Positions 58,001-64,000 of a stretch of 64,000 nt of DNA are shown in pieces; position 1 is the stretch's first letter, and every line of letters starts with the position of its first letter. Source of the stretch: an uncultured bacterium (GTDB taxonomy: Bacteria; Cyanobacteriota; Vampirovibrionia; Gastranaerophilales; Gastranaerophilaceae); contig CASDOW010000008.1 of the NCBI GenBank assembly GCA_949282195.1, positions 1-64,000 of the forward strand, read 5' to 3'. The notes beneath the pieces were generated by a model that did no database searches, was not told where the DNA came from, and worked only from the letters and a program-made list of their open reading frames with translations. A program made the translations under genes and the position numbers.

Positions 58001-58878
58001 TATTTTCTCCTGAATTTTAGTTTAATACCAAGAATTTTAAATATTTTATGTTTATCATTTTTTTCTATTGAAAATATTTTTTTGCAAAAATTTGATTTTT
58101 TATCAAATAATTCTCCGTTTATATATTTTTCAAAACGCGATTTATGCCATTTGTCTGCTTCTTCGGTTCTGTAATTTTGATCATGCGAGCAATTGTATAT
58201 GTGCTCTAATACATCATCTAAATGTATTTCATTTACATTATGCGCTAAGTTATATATCTTAAATGCTCTTTCTATATTATGTGAAACTTTTGGATCATCA
58301 ACCAATAATGGCTTCATTTTTTCAATCCAATCAACAAAGCCGACAAGCCATTCTTTATTGCAGGCAAATGAGCCCCCGCTTGGCCAGTATTTGTCGCCAT
58401 TTCTTTTGGCATCTTCCACCATATGAAGAGGGTCAATATTGTATACTTTTTTACTTGCTTCAATTATTGCTTTTGCAAATTCTTCTTCTAAAAAGTAGTT
58501 ACATTCTATTGGCTGAGGGATAAAATTAATAAAACATTCTTTATTTTGTTTAAATATATTTTGGATTTTATTTTCAAAATTTTCGAACACAAAACAATCA
58601 TAGTGAATGACTGCAACATAATCTTTTTTAATTAGATTATTTTTTACCAATGCATACCAGCCTGTATAATCAAACAGATATTTTTCAGGTTCTATATTTA
58701 TCGGCAAATCTCTTGCGATAATGACTTTATTTTTCAGTGAGTTTAATTTATCGGTTGGACGATATCCTAAAAAAAGATACTTGTATTTTTTGATATTTCT
58801 AAAGCATCTGTTTTTTTCCAGCTGGAGAATTAAGTCTTGATCATGTACCGAAATAAATACATCATATCTTTTGTTCAT
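58000..58878 (-). CDS. Probable glycosyltransferase of the glycan locus
   Basis: 292 residues. MNKRYDVFISVHDQDLILQLEKNRCF begins a Rossmann-like domain; DYVAVIHYDCFVFENFENKI holds a possible DxD-like metal site, and KYWPSGGSFACNKEWLVGFVDW with VNEIHLDDVLEHI follows. The C-terminus ends with the motif KKIFSIEKNDKHKIFKILG, also found in the next two genes. A glycosyltransferase role is suggested by context and fold-like features only. It overlaps its upstream neighbour by ATGA. Confidence 0.65.
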   Translation of the reverse strand: MNKRYDVFISVHDQDLILQLEKNRCFRNIKKYKYLFLGYRPTDKLNSLKNKVIIARDLPINIEPEKYLFDYTGWYALVKNNLIKKDYVAVIHYDCFVFENFENKIQNIFKQNKECFINFIPQPIECNYFLEEEFAKAIIEASKKVYNIDPLHMVEDAKRNGDKYWPSGGSFACNKEWLVGFVDWIEKMKPLLVDDPKVSHNIERAFKIYNLAHNVNEIHLDDVLEHIYNCSHDQNYRTEEADKWHKSRFEKYINGELFDKKSNFCKKIFSIEKNDKHKIFKILGIKLKFRRK

Positions 58879-59906
58879 TTTTTCTTCCTTTTTAATTTTA
58901 ATTTAATTCCGCACAATGTTACAATTTTGTGTTTTCCATGGTTTTTTAGAGAAAATATTTTCTCTAAAAATGTATATTTTTTAATTTTGGAAATTACCGT
59001 ATTTGTGCGCATATTCGAATATAAAATACGCTCATATACAGGTGTTTGTCTTGCTTCCATCCAAAAATATTCTGATTTTGGTATATATGGGTTTTTCCAG
59101 GGTTTTTCCCCTGAAGTGTAATGAAGTATTTTTGCATTTTTTATTTTTTCAAGGCATTTTTCATGGATGTCTTTTTTATTTTTGATGAAATCTTTTAAAA
59201 ATTGTTTAGCATAATCAGTGAAACACATTGTTTGAGCATTCCAAACCCAATCTATCATATAAGTTTTCCCTTTTGCCAGAACATTCAAAACATCTTGATC
59301 ATCAACCAATGGTTTTTTTAAGTAGATTAATGTTTCAATAGCTTTATTTAAAAAGTCAAATTTAGTTAGTTCTTTAATGTTAAATAACAAAACGCCTGCG
59401 TTAAAATATGTCATTGTGTCTTTAATTAATAATTTTTCTTGTACATATTTTGTCAGGTTTTTTTGAAGCTTTGTACCTATCCCCATATCTGTTATGGCGC
59501 CAAATAAATTATTGCCAATTTCTGTGTCGTATAATTTTGCTACATCATCAAACACAATAATATCGGAATCAAGATATAAGACTTTATCGTAGTTTTTAAA
59601 TAATGTCGGTATCCATAAACGATAATATGTTGTTATTGTAATATCGTTATTTAGTGTTAAATGTTTTCCATAATTTTTAATGTTTTCGTTTATATCAATA
59701 AATTTTATTGATATATTTTCTCTTGATAATTTTAAAAGCAGTTCTTTGTTGTATTCGTTAATTTTTTGGTAAAGAATGTAAATATCATAATTTCTATTTT
59801 TGCTTGCTTTTTTTATCAGTGAGTTAATAGCTACATATGCATAATTGAAATAATTGTCATCAAATGCAAGCACTATTGGTATATTATTAGAACTTTGTTC
59901 TATCAA
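58875..59906 (-). CDS. GT8-family glycosyltransferase
   Basis: 343 residues. GT8 features: IPIVLAFDDNYFNYAYVAINSLI at the start, TTYYRLWIPTLFKNYDKVLYLDSDIIVF with the DxD metal site Asp113-Ser-Asp115, YFNAGVLLFNIKEL, PLVDDQDVLNVLA and ILHYTSGEKPWKN. It transfers galactose, glucose or a similar residue from a nucleotide sugar in LPS-type glycan synthesis. The C-terminus carries KIFSLKNHGKHKIVTLCG, the short motif shared with its neighbours, followed by a basic tail, perhaps for membrane contact. Confidence 0.9.
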   Translation of the reverse strand: MIEQSSNNIPIVLAFDDNYFNYAYVAINSLIKKASKNRNYDIYILYQKINEYNKELLLKLSRENISIKFIDINENIKNYGKHLTLNNDITITTYYRLWIPTLFKNYDKVLYLDSDIIVFDDVAKLYDTEIGNNLFGAITDMGIGTKLQKNLTKYVQEKLLIKDTMTYFNAGVLLFNIKELTKFDFLNKAIETLIYLKKPLVDDQDVLNVLAKGKTYMIDWVWNAQTMCFTDYAKQFLKDFIKNKKDIHEKCLEKIKNAKILHYTSGEKPWKNPYIPKSEYFWMEARQTPVYERILYSNMRTNTVISKIKKYTFLEKIFSLKNHGKHKIVTLCGIKLKLKRKKK

Positions 59907-59934
59907 AATTTTCTCCTTTGCGTTGAATGTTATT

Positions 59935-60753
59935 TTATTTTGCGATTACAACCGTTCCTGATATATCGGGTATGGGTATGTATTTTATTTTGTTAGATTC
60001 CATAAATTCATATAATGCTTTTTTGATGCCCCGATATTGTGAATGATTGAAATCGTGTAAAAATATATATCCACCTTCAACTAATCTTGGGTAAAAGTAT
60101 TCTAATGCTGCTATTGCAGGTTTATATAAATCGGGGTCAATGGATACAAAAATAAATTTTTCTTCTAATCCTGCAGCGGTATCGGGAAAATACCCCTTTT
60201 TGATGATACATCTTTGCGGATTTGTTATTTTTGACAAAACCATTTCTTCCGTAGTGTTTGTAAAATCATTGTCAATTTCTGAATAATTATTTTCTTTATC
60301 AAATTGAGTATCTTGATTATTGAAACCATCGAAAGTATCAAACAGATAAAACTTGTTATCAGGCAAAAATTCACCTATCTTTGAAGCAAAATCTCCTTGA
60401 AATACGCCTATTTCAGCTATTGCACCGTCTGTTACGTTGTTTCTTTTCATTTCTCTTAAGACAAGCTCCAGAGTTGTTAATCTCACATTGTCCATATCTT
60501 GAAGAGCATACTTTAATTTGTCGTCACACCAACCTAGTGGATTATAATTCCAAGTTAAGAAAGACTCTTTTTCATTTGTAAGTTGAGTAATTTTTTGATT
60601 TAATAATTGTTCTTTTTGAATAAGTTGATTAATATTTTGTTTTATTTTTGTTGTATTTTTAAATTTAATTTTAAAGCCTAAAAAAGTTATGACTTTATGA
60701 AAATCCTGATTTTTAACTGAAAAAATATTTTGCAAGATTTGTTTTAGTTTCAT
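59935..60753 (-). CDS. TylF/MycF-type sugar O-methyltransferase
   Basis: 272 residues. The N-terminus carries NIFSVKNQDFHKVITFLGF, the motif found at the C-termini of the two upstream-strand neighbours, then a coiled coil. The catalytic domain has AEIGVFQGDFASKIGEFLPDNKFYLFDTFDGF (SAM-binding), CIIKKGYFPDT, IFVSIDPDLYKPAIAALEYFYPRL with metal-binding Asp, and GGYIFLHDFNHSQYRG. TylF family enzymes methylate sugar hydroxyls. The DegT gene lies 1 bp upstream. Confidence 0.85.
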   Translation of the reverse strand: MKLKQILQNIFSVKNQDFHKVITFLGFKIKFKNTTKIKQNINQLIQKEQLLNQKITQLTNEKESFLTWNYNPLGWCDDKLKYALQDMDNVRLTTLELVLREMKRNNVTDGAIAEIGVFQGDFASKIGEFLPDNKFYLFDTFDGFNNQDTQFDKENNYSEIDNDFTNTTEEMVLSKITNPQRCIIKKGYFPDTAAGLEEKFIFVSIDPDLYKPAIAALEYFYPRLVEGGYIFLHDFNHSQYRGIKKALYEFMESNKIKYIPIPDISGTVVIAK

Positions 60754-60754
60754 T

Positions 60755-61918
60755 TTAAACCCCTTTTAACACTTCTTTTAAATAATCCAGTTTATCTTTA
60801 ATGTCAAATTGGTGATTTCCCACGAAAAATCCGTTTTTATCAACATAATCTGAATTTTTCAAATCACCCTGAATTTCATAATCAAACCATTTAACAACTT
60901 CTTTTCTTGCAAAATTGCCTGCGACAATCGGGCGTGTGTCAATATTTGCTTCTGTTAGAGCTTTGATTACATTTTCTCTTTTTATATTTGAATTTTCATT
61001 AATTAAGAATGAAAAACCAAACCAGCTTGATGTTTCAATTTCTTTTTGAATTATAAATCTATCATCATTTTCAAAAAGTTCTTTGAAATATTTAGCATTT
61101 TCTCTTCTGTGTCTTAAAAATTCAGGCAGTTTTTTAAGTTGTTCTATTCCTATTGCGCCCATCATTTCTATGGGTCTTACATTATACCCTGGTAAAATAA
61201 ATCTAAAGCTTTCGTCAAATGCATTTTTGGATTTTGTGCATAGTTTATTTTCTTCCGGTAAATGTCTTGTCCAGCCATGGGAACGAATTGAAAGCAGAAT
61301 ATGATATAATTCTTCATCGTCTGTTCCGACTAAACCTCCCTCCATTGTTGCCATATGATGAGAGAAGAATGTTGAGTATGTACCCATTAAACCTATTGAA
61401 CCAAGCTGTTTTCCTTTGTATATGCCGCCTAATGACTCGCAATTATCTTCTAAAAGATATACGTTTTTATCTTTAATCATTTCGTTGATTGCGTCATAGT
61501 CATTAGGATTTCCAAGCAAGTTAACCGCAAAAATTAATCTTGTTTTATCTGTTATCGCTTTTTCTAATTCGTTTAAATCAAAATTTAGAGTATATTTATC
61601 TACATCTACAAATTTTAATTTTAGCCCATATTGACATAAAGGATAATAAGTTGTTGCCCATGAAACAGCAGGCACAATAACCTCGTCACCTCTTTTAAGC
61701 GGATTTTCTTTTTTGAAGAACATTGCTGCAATTGCAAGTAAATTTGCGCTTGAGCCTGAGTTAACCATTACACAATATTTATTTCCTGTGAATTTTGCAA
61801 AATCAGCCTCAAATTGTTTTACATCATCACCCATTGTATAGTTATTCTTTTTTATGACTTTTTGAATTGCTTCAATTTCTTTTTCATCCCAAGATGTGCT
61901 TGCTAATTCATATTTCAT
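60755..61918 (-). CDS. ColD-like DegT-family enzyme (GDP-4-keto-6-deoxymannose 3-dehydratase type)
   Basis: 387 residues, PLP-dependent DegT/DnrJ/EryC1 fold: VNSGSSANLLAIAAMF, VIVPAVSWATTYYP, LLEDNCESLGG. Where aminotransferases have the PLP-binding Lys, this protein reads FFSHHMATMEGG, with His187 at that position. A His here is the hallmark of ColD and RfbH sugar 3-dehydratases, which remove the 3-hydroxyl instead of transaminating. With Gmd and an Fcl/ColC-type enzyme adjacent, the likely product is GDP-4-keto-3,6-dideoxymannose, on the way to GDP-colitose. AGGAG precedes the ATG. Confidence 0.85.
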   Translation of the reverse strand: MKYELASTSWDEKEIEAIQKVIKKNNYTMGDDVKQFEADFAKFTGNKYCVMVNSGSSANLLAIAAMFFKKENPLKRGDEVIVPAVSWATTYYPLCQYGLKLKFVDVDKYTLNFDLNELEKAITDKTRLIFAVNLLGNPNDYDAINEMIKDKNVYLLEDNCESLGGIYKGKQLGSIGLMGTYSTFFSHHMATMEGGLVGTDDEELYHILLSIRSHGWTRHLPEENKLCTKSKNAFDESFRFILPGYNVRPIEMMGAIGIEQLKKLPEFLRHRRENAKYFKELFENDDRFIIQKEIETSSWFGFSFLINENSNIKRENVIKALTEANIDTRPIVAGNFARKEVVKWFDYEIQGDLKNSDYVDKNGFFVGNHQFDIKDKLDYLKEVLKGV

Positions 61919-61919
61919 T

Positions 61920-62861
61920 TTATTCTCCTTTGTATTCGTTTATGAAATAGTTGTATGTTTCTTTTATTCCTTCTTCCAAAGAATATTTGCATTTAAAGCC
62001 AAGGGCTTTTTGCTTTTCGATATTTAAAAGTTTTTGTTTGATTCCTGAGGGTTTGGATAAATCGTGAATGAAATTACCTTCAAAACCAATAACTTTTGCT
62101 ACTGTTTTATAATATTCATTAATTGTGTAATCGTATCCTAAACCGATATTTAAAACGGTTGGGATTTTTTCAAAGTTTTCAAGAACATCTACGACAATTT
62201 GCGCAAAATCACCTGCATACATAAATTCTCTTCTTGATTCTCCATTACCCCAGATATCAATTTCTGATATATTGTTGATTTTGGCATCGTGTAATTTTTT
62301 AATAATCGCAGGAATAAGATGAGAGTTTTTAGGTGAAAACTTATCGTATCTTCCATATAAATTACAAGGTATCAATGTTTTGTAGTGATATCCTTCAAAT
62401 TGTTTTGTTATATATTCACACATTCTTAAAATGGTAGTCTTAGCTATTGCGTATCCTTCATTTGTTTTTTCAAAAGGCCCTGTTAAAATCATTTCTTCCG
62501 ATAAGGGAGTGGAGATATTACAAGGGTATGAGCACGAACTTGATAAATTAAGCAAATTTTTTATACCTAATTCTTTTGCGGCGCGTACAACATTTACGCC
62601 CATGACTGTATTATTTGTAAAAAAACCGTATGGGTCATTCATGTTGGCTTGAATACCACCGACTTGACCTGCTGTATGGATTATAAAGTCCGGTTTTTCT
62701 TTATTTATGAAATCGTAAACTTTGTTATAATCCATTAAATCAAGTTCATTGTGTTTTGGTGCAAGTATTGTACAATTTGAAATATGCTGATTTTCAATTA
62801 TATTTCTTCCAACTAATCCGCTTCCACCTGTTATATAAATTTTTGTTCCTTTATGAAACAT
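61920..62861 (-). CDS. GDP-L-fucose synthase / ColC-type epimerase-reductase
   Basis: 313 residues, extended SDR. ITGGSGLVGRNIIEN, LDLMDYNKVYDFI, HTAGQVGGIQANMNDPYGFF, NLSSSCSYPCN, NEGYAIAKTTILRMCEYI (catalytic Tyr-x3-Lys) and SHLIPAIIKKLHDAK match Fcl/WcaG. ColC, which completes GDP-colitose, is in the same family. Usual Fcl has AAAKVGG where this has HTAGQVGG, and the Fcl sugar-binding residues cannot be judged by eye. Between Gmd and a ColD-like gene, the ColC role is the better fit; GDP-fucose remains possible. Confidence 0.85.
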   Translation of the reverse strand: MFHKGTKIYITGGSGLVGRNIIENQHISNCTILAPKHNELDLMDYNKVYDFINKEKPDFIIHTAGQVGGIQANMNDPYGFFTNNTVMGVNVVRAAKELGIKNLLNLSSSCSYPCNISTPLSEEMILTGPFEKTNEGYAIAKTTILRMCEYITKQFEGYHYKTLIPCNLYGRYDKFSPKNSHLIPAIIKKLHDAKINNISEIDIWGNGESRREFMYAGDFAQIVVDVLENFEKIPTVLNIGLGYDYTINEYYKTVAKVIGFEGNFIHDLSKPSGIKQKLLNIEKQKALGFKCKYSLEEGIKETYNYFINEYKGE

Positions 62862-63950
62862 TTAAACCTCCCTAGGGATTAATACTGTATAGCCATGGTC
62901 TTTAAGAGTTTTTTCTTTTTTAGCAAGTTCTAAATCTGATTGCACCATTTCTTTTACTAAATCTCTTAAAGAATATTCAGGCTTCCAGCCTATCTCTTTT
63001 CTTGCTTTTGAGCTGTCACCCAATAATAAATCAACTTCTGCGGGTCTGAAGTATCTTGGGTCAACTTCAATTAGAGTTTTTCCTGTTTCGGTATCAATAC
63101 CTTTTTCGTCAACTCCTTCGCCTTTAAATTCAATATTTATACCCAATTCTTCAAATGTCATTTTACAGAAATCTCTGATTGATGTTGTTGTGCCTGTTGC
63201 AAGTACGTAGTCTGTTGGTTTATCTTGCTGCATTATTTGCCACATGCCTCTTACGTAGTCTTTTGCGTGTCCCCAGTCTCTTTTTGCGTTTAAGTTGCCA
63301 AGGTAAATTTTATCTTGTAAGCCAACTTTTATTTTTGTTGCAGCCATTGTAATTTTTCTTGTAACAAAAGTTTCCCCTCTTCTTGGAGATTCATGGTTAA
63401 ATAAAATTCCGTTTGCTGCCCAAAGACCGAAAGATTCTCTGTAATTTACGCAAATCCAATATGCATAAAGCTTTGCAACCGCATAGGGTGAACGAGGATA
63501 AAATGGCGTTGTTTCTTTTTGGATTGGCTCTTGTATTAAACCATATAATTCAGATGTTGAAGCTTGATAGAATTTGGTTTTCTTTTCTAAGTGATTCATT
63601 CTGATTGCTTCTAAAAGCCTCAATGTGCCCAATGCGTCACAATCTGCAGTGTACTCCGGACAATCCCAAGAAACTTTAACATGAGATTGAGCTGCCAAAT
63701 TGTATATTTCATCAGGTTGAATGTCATAAACTAATTTTTCTAAGTTTGTGGAGTCTGATAAGTCGCCATAATGCAAAATAAATCTTGCGTTTTTATCATG
63801 CACTTCTTGAAATAAGTGGTCAATTCTTTGCGTGTTAAATGATGAAGCCCTTCTTTTAATTCCGTGGACTTCATAGCCTTTTTCTAAAAGCAGTTCTGAT
63901 AAATAGCTGCCGTCTTGACCTGTAACACCTGTTATTAAAGCTCTTTTCAT
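62862..63950 (-). CDS. gmd: GDP-mannose 4,6-dehydratase
   Basis: 362 residues. Cofactor motif [113 protein letters not shown] (catalytic Tyr-x3-Lys) and [14 protein letters not shown]. It makes GDP-4-keto-6-deoxymannose, the branch point for GDP-fucose and GDP-colitose. It ends 0 bp before the Fcl/ColC-type gene. AGGAG precedes ATG 63950. Confidence 0.96.
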   Translation of the reverse strand: MKRALITGVTGQDGSYLSELLLEKGYEVHGIKRRASSFNTQRIDHLFQEVHDKNARFILHYGDLSDSTNLEKLVYDIQPDEIYNLAAQSHVKVSWDCPEYTADCDALGTLRLLEAIRMNHLEKKTKFYQASTSELYGLIQEPIQKETTPFYPRSPYAVAKLYAYWICVNYRESFGLWAANGILFNHESPRRGETFVTRKITMAATKIKVGLQDKIYLGNLNAKRDWGHAKDYVRGMWQIMQQDKPTDYVLATGTTTSIRDFCKMTFEELGINIEFKGEGVDEKGIDTETGKTLIEVDPRYFRPAEVDLLLGDSSKARKEIGWKPEYSLRDLVKEMVQSDLELAKKEKTLKDHGYTVLIPREV

Positions 63951-63952
63951 TT

Positions 63953-64000
63953 TTATACTCCTACTTTCTCTTTGCTTAATAATTTAATCCATTGTGCTGT
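63953..64000 (-). CDS. C-terminal end of an upstream gene (cut by window edge)
   Basis: Fifteen codons read [14 protein letters not shown]-like to a TAA at 63955-63953, two bases before the gmd ATG and overlapping its AGGAG ribosome site. Basic C-terminal helices of this kind are common in glycan-synthesis proteins, and it likely belongs to the same operon. Too little remains to name it. Confidence 0.4.
   Translation of the reverse strand, partial: TAQWIKLLSKEKVGV

Noticed and set aside
1-64000. CRISPR arrays, insertion sequences, and rRNA genes
   Set aside because: No evenly spaced direct repeats, transposase motifs or rRNA-like sequence were seen on either strand.

Overview
Organism. The window is AT-rich and densely packed, and it looks like a chromosome segment of a non-photosynthetic gut cyanobacterial relative (class Vampirovibrionia/Melainabacteria, order Gastranaerophilales). 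Three things point there: an LdpA-like Fe-S protein (34072-35025), a family otherwise known from Cyanobacteria; a two-membrane envelope toolkit (OmpH/Skp, an MsbA-type exporter, GDP-sugar and TagF-like surface glycan genes); and several proteins with short Asn/Phe-rich leaders next to GH13/GH77 glucan enzymes. This assignment is an inference; the window contains no rRNA.

Layout. (1) 1-9742: a partial cysteine-rich pseudopilin, two small XRE regulators bracketing a block of lineage-specific membrane proteins (including a UbiB/AarF kinase gene apparently split by a -1 frameshift at an A_AAA_AAG heptamer), tRNA-Ser(UGA), an OmpH/Skp chaperone, two tandem PlsC acyltransferases, an unknown membrane protein and an HD-domain protein. 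(2) 9749-23402: a compact minus-strand podovirus-type morphogenesis and lysis module (small and large terminase, portal, scaffold, capsid, cement, tail adaptor and nozzle, T7-type fibre, lysozyme). Nearly every gene is intact, but there is no integrase, repressor or replication gene, and host genes lie directly on both sides. A single plus-strand gene for a secreted protein, with its own promoter, sits inside it. (3) 23566-37320: tRNA-His, GH77 glucanotransferase, CorA, a ClpX-type zinc-finger protein, RuvX, DUF1292, a HgdB-like protein, M16 peptidase, LdpA, NadA, a SprA-type HExxH protein and an M48-like protein with a broken zinc motif. (4) 37385-44730: glutamate dehydrogenase, a GH13 branching-type enzyme, UDP-glucuronate decarboxylase, UDP-galactopyranose mutase, a CDF metal transporter and a divergent histidine-rich secreted peptide. 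(5) 44763-64000: a surface-polysaccharide locus in two converging operons.

How the genes work together. The rightward glycan operon (44763-53179) looks built to activate and transfer a phosphopolyol (IspD/TarI-like cytidylyltransferase, dehydrogenase/epimerase, TagF-like transferase) and to decorate it (radical SAM, two FkbM methyltransferases, pyruvyltransferase). The leftward operon (64000-53176) makes GDP-mannose-derived sugars: ManC, Gmd, a DegT-family enzyme with His in place of the catalytic Lys as in ColD, and an Fcl/ColC-type reductase. It also holds glycosyltransferases, an MsbA-like exporter and a second TagF-like transferase. UDP-xylose and UDP-galactofuranose enzymes lie just upstream. 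Together they suggest a 3,6-dideoxyhexose (colitose-like) glycan with phosphopolyol modification.

The strongest candidate for something undescribed is the integrase-free podovirus structural module, which could be a domesticated particle or gene-transfer-agent-like element.
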